A stretch of 64,000 bases of DNA, from NCBI RefSeq assembly GCF_036964665.1, contig NZ_JBAMDA010000001.1:2394001-2458000 (forward strand), read 5' to 3'. A program made the translations under genes and the position numbers. The notes below the pieces were generated by a model. It made no database searches and was not told where the DNA came from. It saw only the letters and a program-made list of their open reading frames with translations. This document shows positions 25,600 to 37,827 of the stretch, in pieces; the stretch's first letter is position 1; the number at the start of each line of letters is the position of its first letter. This stretch comes from Nitrobacter sp. NHB1. GTDB taxonomy: Bacteria > Pseudomonadota > Alphaproteobacteria > Rhizobiales > Xanthobacteraceae.

Positions 25600-26736
25600 T
25601 TACGGACCCGCGCGGGTGCCAAAGAAGTCCTTGACCTTAGTGAAGAAACCCGCCGCCTCGGGTTGAGTTGCACCCGACGATAATTTCTCGAACTCGGCCA
25701 GAAGTTCCTGCTGTTTCTTGGTCAGATTTTGCGGCGTTTCAACCATCACTTGCACATACATATCACCGGTCTGGCGCGAGCGTAGCACCGGCATCCCTTT
25801 TGATGCGATGCGGAATCGGCGGCCCGACTGAGTCCCGGAGGGCACCCTCACCCTGGTCTTGCTCTTGTCGATGGTCGGCACCTCGAATTCTCCGCCAAGC
25901 GCGGCGGTGACCATCGAGATCGGGACACGGCAATGCAGATCGGCACCGTCTCGCTGGAAGAATTCATGCGAGGCGAGGGAGAGGAAAATGTAGAGGTCGC
26001 CCGACGGCCCGCCACGAATTCCGGCCTCGCCCTCGCCGGCCAGGCGGATGCGGGTGCCATCCTCGACACCGGCGGGAACATTGACTGAAAGCGAACGCTC
26101 CCGGTTGACACGGCCCGAGCCGCCGCAGGACGGACAGGGATCCTCGATCATCTGGCCGCGTCCCTGACAGCCGGGACAGGTGCGCTCCAGCGTGAAGAAG
26201 CCCTGGGCCTGGCGAATCCGGCCGCCGCCGCCGCACATCGCGCAGTTCTTCGGCTTGGTCCCGGCCTTGGCGCCCGTACCCGAGCAGGACTCGCAAGTGA
26301 CCGAGACCGGAATTTCGACCTGGGCGGTCTTGCCCTGGAAAGCCTCCTCCAGCGAGATTTCCATATTGTAGCGAAGGTCCGCGCCTCGCTCCCGGCCGCC
26401 ACCGCGGCCGCGCTGCCCGGCCATTCCGAACAGGTCTTCGAAAATGTCGGAGAACGACGAAGCGAAGCCCGCCCCGAAGCCGGGGCCGCCGCCGCCCATA
26501 CCGCCATGCTCGAATGCGGCATGACCGAAGCGATCGTAGGCGGCGCGCTTGTCGCCGTCCTTCAGCACTTCGTAGGCTTCGTTGATTTCCTTGAAACGCA
26601 TTTCGCTGGTCGCATCGCCCGGATTTCTATCCGGATGCCATTTCATAGCCAGCTTGCGAAAGGCCGCCTTGAGTTTGGAATCATCCGCGCTTCGGTCGAC
26701 CTCAAGGGTTTCATAGTAACAGCGCTTGGTCGACAT
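25600..26736 (-). CDS. dnaJ: Chaperone DnaJ
   Basis: DnaJ delivers substrates to DnaK and stimulates its ATPase. The 378-residue protein has the J domain (residues 1-70) with HPDR in [10 protein letters not shown], a Gly/Phe-rich linker ([18 protein letters not shown]), four zinc-finger repeats ([32 protein letters not shown]) and the C-terminal substrate and dimer domains. Length is normal. It follows dnaK by 155 bases on the same strand and precedes pmtA. Confidence 0.97.
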   Translation of the reverse strand: MSTKRCYYETLEVDRSADDSKLKAAFRKLAMKWHPDRNPGDATSEMRFKEINEAYEVLKDGDKRAAYDRFGHAAFEHGGMGGGGPGFGAGFASSFSDIFEDLFGMAGQRGRGGGRERGADLRYNMEISLEEAFQGKTAQVEIPVSVTCESCSGTGAKAGTKPKNCAMCGGGGRIRQAQGFFTLERTCPGCQGRGQMIEDPCPSCGGSGRVNRERSLSVNVPAGVEDGTRIRLAGEGEAGIRGGPSGDLYIFLSLASHEFFQRDGADLHCRVPISMVTAALGGEFEVPTIDKSKTRVRVPSGTQSGRRFRIASKGMPVLRSRQTGDMYVQVMVETPQNLTKKQQELLAEFEKLSSGATQPEAAGFFTKVKDFFGTRAGP

Positions 26737-26891
26737 CAGTCCATTCCGCCCGAACGTCGCTTCATCCCGGAAGACGCATGAAAGATGCGTTCGTCGAAGG
26801 GTGCAGCGTCCCGCTTAAGGAACCATGACCCCCGCCCTTCGAGACGCGCTGCGTGCTCCGAGGAAACAGAGATCATGGTCATTCTCGCCGC

Positions 26892-28790
<1,899 letters not shown>

Positions 28791-28893
28791 GGTCCTTATA
28801 TCCTTCTTGTTGCGGCAGTCCGGCCGGGCCCTGGCGGCACCCTCATCCAGACCCCCCAGATATCAATTACTCGCGATCTAGCGATGGTGAGCC

Positions 28894-28923
28894 TCATATA
28901 GGAGGGGGGGTGGGGGCCGCAAG
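28894..28923 (-). promoter_or_regulatory. Sigma-32-like promoter upstream of dnaK
   Basis: On the minus strand CTTGCG (28923-28918) is followed 15 bases later by CCTATATGA (28902-28894), resembling alphaproteobacterial heat-shock -35/-10 boxes, about 105 bases before the dnaK start. The spacer is C-rich. The rest of the 428-base gap (28791-29218) shows no gene and no CIRCE element. Confidence 0.45.
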
Positions 28924-29218
28924 GACCGGACCTCTCTCCGCCACATGAAAACGCGATTCTTTTGCGTCCGCGGGCAGGCTCGACCAGGATTGAGCGGCTG
29001 CATCCGATCGATCCGGCGAACTGGCGCGGTCGACCAAAGACAATCTGTGCATCGCCACGCCCTGTCTCGTCTTCGTCGTACGATATTATGCCGACCATCG
29101 AAGACGTTATAGAGGCAGCAGTCAGGTTTTCGTGAAACACATCGTTCGCATCACCACCGCCGCGACCGCGCGCCCGGCCGATCATTGAACGGCCTTAATG
29201 CAAATCCAATAGGCTCCC

Positions 29219-30157
29219 ATGAGACATCTCACGCAACTGATGGTCGTTCTGTGTGTGCTGAGCGGCGTAGCTCCCGCCTTCGCCGACGACCCGGTCTATG
29301 CGCCGGGGACACGGATCGGGCTGGTTCCCCTGATAGGCCTTTCTCCGTCAAAGACATTTCCTGGCTTCGAAACCGCCGATCATCGGGTCAAGGTCATCGT
29401 CGCAGAACTCCCCGCCGCCGCCTTCAGAGACGTGGAGGCCGTCGCCAAATCCGACACGGTCAACGCCCAGGGCCCAAAACCCCAAGGTATCGAAACCGCG
29501 AGCGGACAGGGCTATTTCATTATCGAGACCGCCAAGAACGGCAACGATACCGTCCGGCGCTATTCGATGGTGGTTTCGGGCGGCACGTTTTCCGGATACA
29601 TCGCCGCGCAGGTGCCCGAGAACGTCGAGAAGATCTATTCCGACCAGGCCATGCAAAAGATGTTCGCAACGGTGGCCCTGCGCAAGGAAGTACCGGTCGA
29701 GGAGCAACTCGGCCTGCTACCCTTCAAGTTGACCGAATTGAGCTCCTTCAAAATGGTTCGTACGCTGGCGCCGGGAGCCGCCATCCTCCTCTCCGACGCC
29801 GAAACGGAAAACGACATCGACGCCAAGGCCTTCCTGATCATCAACCTGGTCGGGTCGGCCCCTGAACGGCCGGACGATCGCGGCCGGTTTGCGCGCGACA
29901 TCGCAGCCACGATCCCAAACTTGCGCGATGGGCGTATCACCATGTCGGAGCCGATCCGGATCAACGGATCGCCCGGTTTCGAAACACGGATCGATGCCAC
30001 CAACACGCGAACGAATACGCCGGTGACCGTCGTCCAATGGCTGGTGTTTGGCAGCGGCAATACGGCAATGCGGCTGATCGGCAGTACGCCGCGGGACGGG
30101 TGGTCCGCCGCGTTTCCGCGCTTTCGCGCGGTTCGTGACGGTATCCGGCCGCGCTAG
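29219..30157 (+). CDS. Secreted protein of unknown function
   Basis: The 312-residue protein has a clear signal peptide (MRHLTQLMVVLCVLSGVAPA, cleaved near FADD) and a mature part of mixed alpha/beta character with no membrane segment, no cysteine and no motif I recognise. It includes IGLVPLIGLSPSKTFPGFET near the start and PVTVVQWLVFGSGNTAMRLI near the end. It sits between dnaK and grpE but on the opposite strand, so it is not part of a chaperone operon. It probably acts in the periplasm. Homologues appear to be confined to Bradyrhizobium relatives, which is an impression I cannot check here. Confidence 0.8.
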   Translation: MRHLTQLMVVLCVLSGVAPAFADDPVYAPGTRIGLVPLIGLSPSKTFPGFETADHRVKVIVAELPAAAFRDVEAVAKSDTVNAQGPKPQGIETASGQGYFIIETAKNGNDTVRRYSMVVSGGTFSGYIAAQVPENVEKIYSDQAMQKMFATVALRKEVPVEEQLGLLPFKLTELSSFKMVRTLAPGAAILLSDAETENDIDAKAFLIINLVGSAPERPDDRGRFARDIAATIPNLRDGRITMSEPIRINGSPGFETRIDATNTRTNTPVTVVQWLVFGSGNTAMRLIGSTPRDGWSAAFPRFRAVRDGIRPR

Positions 30158-30213
30158 CGCGTTTTCGAGCGACATCGCCCGATCGAGCATAAGCCCTCGA
30201 AACGGAGCTGATT

Positions 30214-30807
30214 CTATTCGGACGCGGCCGCCTTGGCTCCGCCCTTCGCAACACCCACAAGCGCCGGACGCAGCACCCGCTCGCCGATCGTGTAGCCGGC
30301 CTGAATGACCTGCGCGATCGTGCCGACGGGGACTGAGGGATCTGGAATCTCGTACATTGCCTGATGGACGTTCGGATCGAACTTTTCGCCGGCCGGATCG
30401 AACTTCTTCACACCGTGTTTTTCCAGTGCATTGTGCAGCGAGCGTTCGGTCAGCTCCACGCCCTCGATCAGGGCTTTGAGTCCGGGGTCGGCCGCCGCGC
30501 GCGCCTCGGCGGGCACCGCATCCAGCGCGCGTTGCAGATTGTCGGCAATATCCAGCACGTCGCGTGCGAACCCCGAGATGCCGTAGGTTCGCGCGTCCGA
30601 CACCTCCCGCGCGGTGCGCTTGCGCAGGTTTTCCATCTCCGCCAACGTGCGCAGCATCCGGTCCTTCGCCTCCGCGAGTTCCTTGGCCAGCGCGTCCAGC
30701 GCCCCTTCCTCGGGATCGTCGGGCATGATGTAAGGCTTGGATACCACCGGCTCGGCCTCCGGGACCGGATCGCCGGAATTGTCTGTTTTGCCGTCGGAAT
30801 CGGTCAT
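30214..30807 (-). CDS. grpE: Nucleotide exchange factor GrpE
   Basis: GrpE releases ADP from DnaK. The 197-residue protein has a disordered acidic N-terminus, a long coiled coil ([20 protein letters not shown], then MENLRKRT) and the C-terminal beta-wing with the signature region [20 protein letters not shown] and [20 protein letters not shown]. The start MTDSDGK at 30807 fits the family; the frame continues upstream only as a shadow across hrcA. It follows hrcA by about 100 bases and is probably cotranscribed with it. Confidence 0.96.
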   Translation of the reverse strand: MTDSDGKTDNSGDPVPEAEPVVSKPYIMPDDPEEGALDALAKELAEAKDRMLRTLAEMENLRKRTAREVSDARTYGISGFARDVLDIADNLQRALDAVPAEARAAADPGLKALIEGVELTERSLHNALEKHGVKKFDPAGEKFDPNVHQAMYEIPDPSVPVGTIAQVIQAGYTIGERVLRPALVGVAKGGAKAAASE

Positions 30808-30908
30808 TACGCAGCCTTCTTGCAAATAGTCTCGAACTGAAAGGGATGGTTGTGCGGGATATCGTGGTTCAGGCGTAAAAATCAAGCGCCGCGGGCGGCG
30901 GGTCCGGC

Positions 30909-31997
30909 TCAGCCGCCGAGCATCTGGCTGACAATGCGGGCCGCGTAATCCACCATGGGGATCACGCGCGCGTAGTTCAGCCGGGTCAGTCCTATCACGC
31001 CGAGAACGCCGACGATATGGCCGGCGCCGTCGCTGTAGGGCGCGATGATCGTCGAGGACCCGGACAGCGAGAACAGCTTGTTTTCCGAACCGATGAAGAT
31101 GCGGACGCCGTCGGCGCGTTCGGCGCGGCCGAGCAAGTCGATCACGCCGCGTTTGGTTTCGAGGTCGTCGAACAGCAGCCGCACCCGCTCGAGGTCGTCC
31201 AGCGCGTGCAGGTCCTCCAGCAGATTGGCGTGGCCGCGCACGATCAATTGCCGATCGTCGCTGTCGCCGCCCGACCAGCTCGCAATCCCGGCCGCGATGA
31301 CCTTCTGGGTGAGCTGATCGAGTTCCGCCTTGCTTTGCGCCAGCGCGGTCTCGAGCTCGAGGCGCGCCTCGGCGAGCGTCCGCCCACGGATTCGCGCATT
31401 CAGGAAATTCGACGCTTCGATCAGCGCCGATGCCGGGACGCCGGACGGAAGCGACAACACGCGGTTCTCGACCTGTCCGTCTTCGGCGACGAGCACCACC
31501 AGCGCCTTCTCCGGCTCCAGCCTGACAAATTCGATATGCTTCAAGCGCACGTTGGATTTCGCCGTCAGAACCACCGCCGCGGCCCGGGTCAATCCCGACA
31601 GCCGTGTCAAGGCTTCGCCCAGCGCGGCCTCGACCGATTGCGCCTTGCCGACCGATGCGAGCTGGGTCTGGATCGACTGGCGCTCCGGCTCGGTCAGGTC
31701 GCCGACCTGCATCAAGGCATCGACAAAGAACCGCAGGCCGAGTTCGGTCGGCAAGCGCCCGGCGGAGGTATGCGGCGCATAAATCAGCCCGAGCTGCTCG
31801 AGGTCCGACATCACATTGCGGACCGACGCCGGCGAGAGCGGCATCGTGATCAGGCGGGAAATGTTGCGCGAGCCCACGGGCTCGCCCGTCGCAAGATAGC
31901 TCTCGACGATCTGACGAAAAATGTCGCGCGATCGCTCGTTCAGCTGGGCAAGCCCGGCGTTCGGTGCAATCAGACCAATCGGATCGTGATGGGCCAA
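30909..31997 (-). CDS. hrcA: Heat-inducible transcription repressor HrcA
   Basis: HrcA represses chaperone genes by binding CIRCE operators, assisted by GroEL. The 362-residue protein has an N-terminal winged helix ([20 protein letters not shown], then PVGSRNISR and [16 protein letters not shown]), a GAF-like middle domain and an inserted dimerising region. The TTG start at 31997 is preceded by AGGAGA at ideal spacing and gives the expected [10 protein letters not shown]-terminus. No complete CIRCE was found in this window, so its targets are probably elsewhere. It is divergent from rph. Confidence 0.95.
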   Translation of the reverse strand: MAHHDPIGLIAPNAGLAQLNERSRDIFRQIVESYLATGEPVGSRNISRLITMPLSPASVRNVMSDLEQLGLIYAPHTSAGRLPTELGLRFFVDALMQVGDLTEPERQSIQTQLASVGKAQSVEAALGEALTRLSGLTRAAAVVLTAKSNVRLKHIEFVRLEPEKALVVLVAEDGQVENRVLSLPSGVPASALIEASNFLNARIRGRTLAEARLELETALAQSKAELDQLTQKVIAAGIASWSGGDSDDRQLIVRGHANLLEDLHALDDLERVRLLFDDLETKRGVIDLLGRAERADGVRIFIGSENKLFSLSGSSTIIAPYSDGAGHIVGVLGVIGLTRLNYARVIPMVDYAARIVSQMLGG

Positions 31998-32175
31998 CGA
32001 TATCTCCTGCGCATACTGGTTGCGCCTGACAACCGGGTCTAACTTGTCTCTCCGGCGCACCGGTTACAAGCAGGCTTTGCGGCAATCGCTGTTGCCGGCC
32101 CTTGCCGGTGCGGCTCCCCGCCCCTAAAAGCACCGCAAGACGACGATTTTTCATGAAATAGCTGGAGGGTTTCCC

Positions 32176-32889
32176 ATGCGGCCAAGCCGCCGTGCACCCG
32201 ATGAACTGCGCGCCGTGTCGCTGGAGCGCGGCGTCGTCAAATACGCCGAGGGTTCCTGCATGGTGAAATTCGGCGATACCCACGTGCTGGTGACCGCGAC
32301 CCTGGAGGAACGGCTGCCGCCGTGGCTCAAGGGCCAGGGCCGCGGCTGGGTCACGGCCGAATACGGAATGCTGCCGCGCGCCACGCTGGAGCGGACCCGG
32401 CGCGAGGCCTCCACCGGCAAGCAGGGCGGTCGCACCGTCGAAATCCAGCGCCTGATCGGCCGCTCGTTGCGCGCCGCAGTCGACCTCGAGGCGCTTGGCG
32501 AGCGCCAGATCACGGTGGATTGCGATGTGATTCAGGCCGACGGCGGCACCCGCACCGCGTCGATCACCGGCGCTTGGGTCGCGCTGGCCGACTGCATCGG
32601 CTGGATGAAGGCCCGCAATATGATCAAGACCAGCGTGCTTCGCGATAACGTCGCGGCGGTCTCATGCGGCATCTACAACGGCACGCCCGTCCTCGATCTG
32701 GATTATGCGGAGGACTCCGAGGCGGACACCGACGCCAATTTCGTCATGACCGGCGACGGACGCATCATCGAGGTGCAGGGAACCGCGGAGAAGACGCCAT
32801 TCTCGCAGGATGAATTTCTCGCGTTGATGGCGCTCGCGAAAAAAGGTGTCGCGCGGCTGGTGGATTTGCAGAAAATGGCGGTGGCGTGA
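32176..32889 (+). CDS. rph: Ribonuclease PH
   Basis: RNase PH is a phosphate-dependent 3'-5' exoribonuclease that trims tRNA precursors. The 237-residue protein has [20 protein letters not shown] at the start, the [20 protein letters not shown] core helix and the phosphate-site region [20 protein letters not shown]. It ends in a helix near [11 protein letters not shown]. Length is typical (about 238). It begins a plus-strand series rph-rdgB-hemW, separated from rdgB by a palindromic repeat. Confidence 0.97.
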   Translation: MRPSRRAPDELRAVSLERGVVKYAEGSCMVKFGDTHVLVTATLEERLPPWLKGQGRGWVTAEYGMLPRATLERTRREASTGKQGGRTVEIQRLIGRSLRAAVDLEALGERQITVDCDVIQADGGTRTASITGAWVALADCIGWMKARNMIKTSVLRDNVAAVSCGIYNGTPVLDLDYAEDSEADTDANFVMTGDGRIIEVQGTAEKTPFSQDEFLALMALAKKGVARLVDLQKMAVA

Positions 32890-32901
32890 TCTACAAAATG
32901 C

Positions 32902-32986
32902 GGTCATGCCCGGCCTTGTGCCGGATATCCACGCCTTGCTTTTTGAATAAGACGTGGATGGCCGGGACGAGCCCGGCCATGACGGG
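32902..32986. repeat. Family D palindromic repeat between rph and rdgB
   Basis: GGTCATGCCCGGCCTTGTGC and CCACGCCTTG pair with AAGACGTGG and GGACGAGCCCGGCCATGACG in an 85-bp imperfect hairpin. It fills almost the whole gap and could act as an mRNA hairpin. A unit of similar plan is at 55043-55130. Confidence 0.85.
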
Positions 32987-32992
32987 TTATAA

Positions 32993-33640
32993 ATGTCCAT
33001 GACTCAGCATCGTCGAATCGCTGGCAAGCTGGTGATCGCCACCCACAATCCCGGCAAGCTCGCCGAGATGCGCGAGTTGCTCGCGCCATACGGCATCGAG
33101 GCCGTCTCCGCAGGCGAACTCGGGCTCGGCGAGCCTGCGGAAACCGGCGACGATTTCCGCGCCAATGCCCGGATCAAGGCCGCCGCCGCGGCCCGGAGCG
33201 CAAACCTTCCAGCCTTTGCCGATGATTCCGGTCTGGTCGTCGATGCGCTCGACGGCGCGCCGGGCATCTACTCCGCGCGCTGGGCCGGCAAACCTGCGGA
33301 TTTTTCCGCAGCGATGACCAGGATCGAGCGGCTGTTGCAGGAGCGCGGCGCGACGACTGCGGAGCAGCGCAAGGCTCACTTCGTCTCGGCACTGTGCGTT
33401 GCCTGGCCGGACGGCCATCTCGAGGAAGTCGAAGCCCGTGTGCACGGCACGCTGGTCTGGCCGCCGCGTGGCACGGCCGGATTTGGCTATGATCCTGCGT
33501 TCCAGCCGGACGGGCACACACGCACCTTCGGCGAGATGACCGGCATGGAGAAGCACGGGCTTCCACCTCGCGGCCTCGGTCTGTCGCATCGCGCCCGCGC
33601 GTTCGTGAAGTTGGCGGAGGTTGCTCTTGATCGGCGCTGA
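32993..33640 (+). CDS. rdgB: XTP/dITP pyrophosphatase (RdgB/HAM1 family)
   Basis: RdgB hydrolyses dITP, XTP and dHAPTP so that deaminated purines are not incorporated into DNA. The 215-residue protein has [56 protein letters not shown] with the metal-binding Asp pair, [13 protein letters not shown] and the C-terminal [11 protein letters not shown] at 32993 or 32999 are both possible and neither has a strong ribosome site. Its end overlaps the hemW start by 20 bases. Confidence 0.94.
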   Translation: MSMTQHRRIAGKLVIATHNPGKLAEMRELLAPYGIEAVSAGELGLGEPAETGDDFRANARIKAAAAARSANLPAFADDSGLVVDALDGAPGIYSARWAGKPADFSAAMTRIERLLQERGATTAEQRKAHFVSALCVAWPDGHLEEVEARVHGTLVWPPRGTAGFGYDPAFQPDGHTRTFGEMTGMEKHGLPPRGLGLSHRARAFVKLAEVALDRR

Positions 33641-34787
33641 CTCCAATCCCGCTTTCGGCGTCTACGTGCATTGGCCGTTTTGCCTGTCGAAATGCCCGTA
33701 TTGCGATTTCAACAGTCATGTGCGCCACGCGCCGATCGATGAAGAGCGCTTTGTTCGCGCCTTCACGCGCGAGATCGAGACCACCGCCGCGCGCTCGCCC
33801 GGCCGCGACGTGTCCTCGGTCTTCTTCGGTGGCGGTACGCCGTCATTGATGCAGCCGCAGACCGTCGACGCCATCCTCGAAGCGATCGGGAAGCATTGGC
33901 GCGTCGCCGATAACGCCGAGATCACGCTGGAAGCCAATCCGACCAGCGTCGAGGCCACCCGGTTCCGCGGCTATCGCGCGGCGGGCGTCAATCGCGTCTC
34001 GCTCGGCGTGCAGGCGCTCGACGACGCTTCGCTAAAAGCACTTGGACGCCTGCACACCGCGCGCGAGGCGCTGGATGCGGTCGCGATCGCGCGCTCGATT
34101 TTCGATCGCTATTCCTTCGATCTGATCTACGCGCGCCCCGACCAGACGCCGGCGATATGGACCGAGGAATTGCAGCGCGCGATCTCGGAAGCCGCGGAGC
34201 ATCTGTCGCTCTATCAATTGACCATCGAACAGGGTACGCCGTTTTTCGGCCTGCACGCGGCCGGCAAGCTCAAGACACCCGATGAGGCAACCGCGCGCGC
34301 TTTGTATGATGTCACGCAGGAGATCTGCGCGCGTCATGGCTTGCCCGCCTACGAGATTTCGAATCACGCGCGGCCCGACGCGGAATGCCGGCACAACCTG
34401 GTTTACTGGCGCGGCCAGGAATATGCAGGCATTGGCCCCGGGGCGCACGGACGTCTCGACATCGACGGCGACAGGCACGCCATCGCCACCGAAAAGCGGC
34501 CCGAGGCCTGGCTCATGCGGGTCGAGGCGAGCGGTGACGGGATCGTCGCCGACGATCTCCTGAACAGCGAAGAGCGCGCCGACGAATTCCTGCTGATGGG
34601 ACTGCGCTTGCGCGAGGGCATCGATCCGCAGCGCTATGCGGCGCTGTCCGGCCGCCCGCTTGATCCGCAGCGAATCGCAATCCTGCGCGAGGAAGGCGCG
34701 ATCACGATCAGCCCCGATGGCCGCTTGCGGGTCACGCAGGATGGCTTTCCCGTCCTCGACGCCGTGGTGGCCGATCTCGCCGCTTGA
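33621..34787 (+). CDS. hemW: Radical SAM family heme chaperone HemW
   Basis: HemW (formerly mis-annotated as coproporphyrinogen III oxidase) binds heme and is thought to insert it into respiratory proteins. The 388-residue protein has the radical SAM motif CLSKCPYC (C-x3-C-x2-C) in [20 protein letters not shown], the GGGTPS motif in [23 protein letters not shown] and the C-terminal HemW domain. It starts with TTG at 33621 or 33627 inside rdgB, suggesting translational coupling. Confidence 0.93.
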   Translation: MLLIGADSNPAFGVYVHWPFCLSKCPYCDFNSHVRHAPIDEERFVRAFTREIETTAARSPGRDVSSVFFGGGTPSLMQPQTVDAILEAIGKHWRVADNAEITLEANPTSVEATRFRGYRAAGVNRVSLGVQALDDASLKALGRLHTAREALDAVAIARSIFDRYSFDLIYARPDQTPAIWTEELQRAISEAAEHLSLYQLTIEQGTPFFGLHAAGKLKTPDEATARALYDVTQEICARHGLPAYEISNHARPDAECRHNLVYWRGQEYAGIGPGAHGRLDIDGDRHAIATEKRPEAWLMRVEASGDGIVADDLLNSEERADEFLLMGLRLREGIDPQRYAALSGRPLDPQRIAILREEGAITISPDGRLRVTQDGFPVLDAVVADLAA

Positions 34788-34797
34788 TTTAAGCAAG

Positions 34798-34903
34798 CGT
34801 CATTGCGAACTCGCGACAAATTGGCACTTGCCAATTTTGCGCGTGAAGCGAAGCAAAGAAGCACCAAAGCGAAGAACGGATTGCTTCGTCATGACCGGGA
34901 CGA
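34798..34903. repeat. Family C repeat, degenerate copy
   Basis: CGTCATTGCGAACTCGCGAC through GAAGCGAAGCAAAGAAGC to GGATTGCTTCGTCATGACCG. The ends match the 11896 and 63155 copies; the middle carries an extra dyad (TTGGCA...TGCCAA). It lies between convergent hemW and the lipoprotein gene. Confidence 0.75.
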
Positions 34904-34913
34904 CGGTCCGAGG

Positions 34914-36110
34914 TTAGGCTTCGAAACTCTTTGGCGAGCCCGCGACCGGCTGGCCACCGCTAGATGCGACGCGCATGACGGCGAGACCGCGCTGATTGGT
35001 GCCGTCGGAACGGAATCGAAACAACCCGTCGATGCCGGCGAAGCCCGACGGATTGGTTAGCGTCTCCGCCGCGAAGCGTTGCGCACCCTGGGTTCGCGCA
35101 AGGGCCGCCACCAGCGCGACGGCGTCATAGGCAAGGGTCGCCGTACGCACCGGCTCGCCGCCGAATTTGGCGCGGTAGCGGCCTGCGAAGCTGCGGAAGC
35201 CGGACGGGTCGGGAGCGGCATAGAGACCGCCTTGCAGCGCCGCGCTGGCGAATACGCGAGGATTGTCCCACAGACCCGTTCCAAGAAGCTGGACATTGCG
35301 CAGATTGGCGCCCGCCGCCGTGAGCGCTCCGGCAACAGAGACCACCGCATCGCCGTCATCGGCGATGAGCAGCGCATCGGCTGAACGAAGCGACTGCGCC
35401 ACCTTCCGCGCCGCGCCGGCACGATCGGCGCCATATTTCTCAAATGCGACGATACGCCCGCCGCGTCGGCCGACCGTCTGCTTGAAGGCGGCCTCGACGA
35501 CATTGCCATAAGCGTTTTCGGGCACCATGGCGGCGAACGAGCGTTTTCCCGTGCTCACGGCATATTCGACGATCCGGTTCACGTCCGATTCAGGGAGAAA
35601 GCTCAGAAGATAGACGCCCCGGCCCGCAACGCTTGAATCGGTCGAGAACGCGATCACCGAAGTGCCGCGGGTCCGGGCCGCCTGGGCGACCGCCGGCACC
35701 GACGCTGCGAATAACGGACCGAGAATGATTTCGGCGCCTTCATCGAGGGCCTGTTGCGCTCCCTGCTGCGCGCCTTGCGCAGAGCCGGCGTCGTCCTTGA
35801 TCAGCAGTTGAACGTTCGGATTCTGAAACTCCGACAGTGCCATTTCAGCCGCATTCTTCATCGACTGCGCCGCAATGCTCGCATTGCCCGCAGCCGACAG
35901 CGGGAGAATCAGCCCGACCTTGACCTGGCCCGTTCCGATGGTAACGGCCTGCTGAGCCGGTCCGGACGGCGCCGGCTGCGTGGGAGAACCGGTCAGCGTT
36001 TGCTGGATGCCCGAGCAGGCACCGAGCAAGGGCGCGCCAATGACAAAACCCAACGCCGCTCGACGGGTCGCGCCCGGGCGCTCAGGTTTCGGTTTGAACG
36101 GGTCCGTCAT
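34914..36110 (-). CDS. Penicillin-binding protein activator-like lipoprotein (LivK-like fold)
   Basis: The 398-residue protein starts with an Arg-pair signal (TRRAALGFVIGAPLLGAC) whose lipobox LGAC places the lipidated Cys at residue 32, then a Gly/Pro/Gln linker, then a type-1 periplasmic-binding fold (VKVGLILPLSAAGNASIAAQ, GAEIILGPLFAASVPAVAQA, RRGGRIVAFEKYGADRA). Such proteins are annotated as PBP activators by their similarity to the N-half of LpoA; a role in cell-wall synthesis is inferred. AAGGA five bases upstream fixes the start at 36110. It is divergent from rsmI. Confidence 0.85.
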   Translation of the reverse strand: MTDPFKPKPERPGATRRAALGFVIGAPLLGACSGIQQTLTGSPTQPAPSGPAQQAVTIGTGQVKVGLILPLSAAGNASIAAQSMKNAAEMALSEFQNPNVQLLIKDDAGSAQGAQQGAQQALDEGAEIILGPLFAASVPAVAQAARTRGTSVIAFSTDSSVAGRGVYLLSFLPESDVNRIVEYAVSTGKRSFAAMVPENAYGNVVEAAFKQTVGRRGGRIVAFEKYGADRAGAARKVAQSLRSADALLIADDGDAVVSVAGALTAAGANLRNVQLLGTGLWDNPRVFASAALQGGLYAAPDPSGFRSFAGRYRAKFGGEPVRTATLAYDAVALVAALARTQGAQRFAAETLTNPSGFAGIDGLFRFRSDGTNQRGLAVMRVASSGGQPVAGSPKSFEA

Positions 36111-36317
36111 TCTTATCCTTACCATGGACCCATCCGGATGGGTCCGAGCGCAATCTCCGGAGAGAATCAAGCATAGCGCTGGCCAATAGTTAACCAAACA
36201 AAAGGGGCGTGTCCGCCTCGACTTTTGCACCGTCCCCATTCTTGGGAGTCACGGAACCAGCCGACGTCGCGTTGCAGAAACACGTAAAACGGGACCCTTT
36301 TTACGCAATTCCCCCTT

Positions 36318-36418
36318 GGCTATCCCGGCTTCGATGAAATCAAAGCCCAGCTCCAACATTTTGTTTGACGCGTTTTCTTGACGCGAACCGGTACCCACTC
36401 CACTCGAAAACACTATAG
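36318..36418. repeat. Family A repeat, diverged copy before rsmI
   Basis: GGCTTCGATGAAATCAAAGC dyad, then TTTGACGCGTTTTCTTGACG, CGAACCGGTACCCACTCCAC and TCGAAAACACTATA. It lies in the 319-base divergent gap, ending 12 bases before rsmI, so the rsmI promoter must overlap it or lie upstream. A separate hairpin (CGTAAAA/TTTTACG, 36283-36305) precedes it. Confidence 0.8.
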
Positions 36419-36429
36419 AGTATCGCGGT

Positions 36430-37374
36430 ATGCGCGCAAAATCCGCCTCTCTGAAATCGGACGCCGAAACTCCCGGCATCCGGACCTTTTCCATCGCGGG
36501 TCATCAACTGGCTGCCCCCAAGGCTGCACCGGGTCTTCATCTGGTGGCTACGCCGATCGGCAATCTCGGCGACATCACCTTGCGCGCACTGGAGACACTC
36601 GCCGGTGTCGACATCATTGCCTGCGAGGACACCCGGATCACCCGCCGCCTGACCGAACGCTTCTCGATCACGGGCGTGCTCAAGCCTTACCACGACCATA
36701 ACGCTGCGACGGCCCGGCCCAAAATCCTGGAGCAACTGGCTCAGGGCGCCTCCATCGCGCTGGTCTCCGATGCCGGAACGCCTTTGATTTCCGATCCCGG
36801 CTTCAAGCTGGTGCGCGAGGTTTGCGCCGCCGGTCATCAGGTGATCGCGCTGCCGGGGCCGTCTTCCGTGCTGGCCGCGCTTGCGGTAGCCGCGCTGCCG
36901 ACGGACCGGTTCTTCTTCGAGGGATTCCTGCCGGCAAAAGAGGCCGCGCGCCGCACGCGCCTTGCCGAACTCGCGCGAATCGATGCGACGCTGGTCGTGT
37001 TCGAGTCCGGCAGTCGCATCCGGAATTCCTTGCACGATCTCACGGCCATCCTCGGAAATCGCGACGCCGCGATCTGCCGCGAACTGACGAAGCTGCACGA
37101 GGATATCCACCGCGCGACCCTTGCGGAGTTCGCGCAAACCGCCGCCACACTGGAAACGCGGGGCGAGTTCGTGCTGGTGGTCGGACCTCCCCCGGCAGAT
37201 GCAGGCATGATGTCATCCGACGATCTGGACGATCTGCTGCTGGCCTCGCTGAAGGAAAGCAGCGTAAAGGACAGCGTCGCTCGCGCGGTCGAAATCTCGG
37301 GCCGCCCGCGACGCGAAGTCTATGCCCGCGCGCTTGAGCTCGCCGGACAAAATCGGGCGAGGTCCGACAAATGA
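36430..37374 (+). CDS. rsmI: 16S rRNA (cytidine-1402-2'-O)-methyltransferase RsmI
   Basis: RsmI methylates the 2'-OH of C1402 in the ribosomal P site. The 314-residue protein has the tetrapyrrole-methylase-like fold: [53 protein letters not shown] and [22 protein letters not shown]-terminal segment with [15 protein letters not shown] is typical. An extra 35 residues precede the fold. It divergently neighbours the PBP activator-like gene, the order seen widely in proteobacteria (LpoA/RsmI/YraN). It overlaps yraN by four bases. Confidence 0.95.
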   Translation: MRAKSASLKSDAETPGIRTFSIAGHQLAAPKAAPGLHLVATPIGNLGDITLRALETLAGVDIIACEDTRITRRLTERFSITGVLKPYHDHNAATARPKILEQLAQGASIALVSDAGTPLISDPGFKLVREVCAAGHQVIALPGPSSVLAALAVAALPTDRFFFEGFLPAKEAARRTRLAELARIDATLVVFESGSRIRNSLHDLTAILGNRDAAICRELTKLHEDIHRATLAEFAQTAATLETRGEFVLVVGPPPADAGMMSSDDLDDLLLASLKESSVKDSVARAVEISGRPRREVYARALELAGQNRARSDK

Positions 37375-37778
37375 CAGCGGGTAAGCAAGCCCCCCGGGGA
37401 GGCGCAGGGGCAGCGGCGCCCGAGCGCGTCGCAGCCTTCCGCACCGGTCTTTCGGCAGAAAGCCGCGCCGCCGCCTATCTGATCGCTAAAGGCTACCGGA
37501 TTCTGGCGCGCCGGTTTCGTACCCCTCACGGCGAGATCGATATCGTGGCGCGCCGGCGACAGCTTCTCGCCTTCGTCGAAGTCAAGGCCCGCCGCAGCCT
37601 CGACGAGGCCGCCTATGCAGTCACGCCCCGGCAGCAGCAACGGATCATCGCCACCGCTCAGGCCTGGCTGATGACGCATCCCGAGCATGCAACGTTCGAG
37701 CTTCGTTTCGACGCAATGCTGATTGCGCCGCGACGTCTGCCGCGCCATCTGTCAGGTGCATTCGACGCCAGCACGTAG
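37371..37778 (+). CDS. yraN: YraN family (UPF0102) nuclease-fold protein
   Basis: The 135-residue protein has the UPF0102 restriction-endonuclease-like fold: [40 protein letters not shown] with the E-x-D...E-x-K type catalytic set ([14 protein letters not shown]) and the helix [16 protein letters not shown]. The family is conserved next to rsmI and a PBP activator gene, but its substrate is unknown. Its start overlaps the rsmI stop (ATGA). Confidence 0.92.
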   Translation: MTAGKQAPRGGAGAAAPERVAAFRTGLSAESRAAAYLIAKGYRILARRFRTPHGEIDIVARRRQLLAFVEVKARRSLDEAAYAVTPRQQQRIIATAQAWLMTHPEHATFELRFDAMLIAPRRLPRHLSGAFDAST

Positions 37779-37827
37779 CGTGAGGCGTTCAGGTGTCTTC
37801 GACTGCAATCAACCGGGACCAAGCACG

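Noticed and set aside
30808-32283. Open frame fusing grpE to an upstream Arg-rich region
   Set aside because: It is an out-of-frame reading across hrcA; GrpE begins at 30807.
34823-34838. TTGGCACTTGCCAA considered as a sigma-54 promoter
   Set aside because: The GG and GC doublets are far closer than the required 10 bases; it is a dyad inside a degenerate repeat.
36283-36305. CGTAAAA/TTTTACG hairpin considered as an intrinsic terminator
   Set aside because: It lies between two divergent genes, so no transcript ends there, and its stem is A-T rich without a following U-run.
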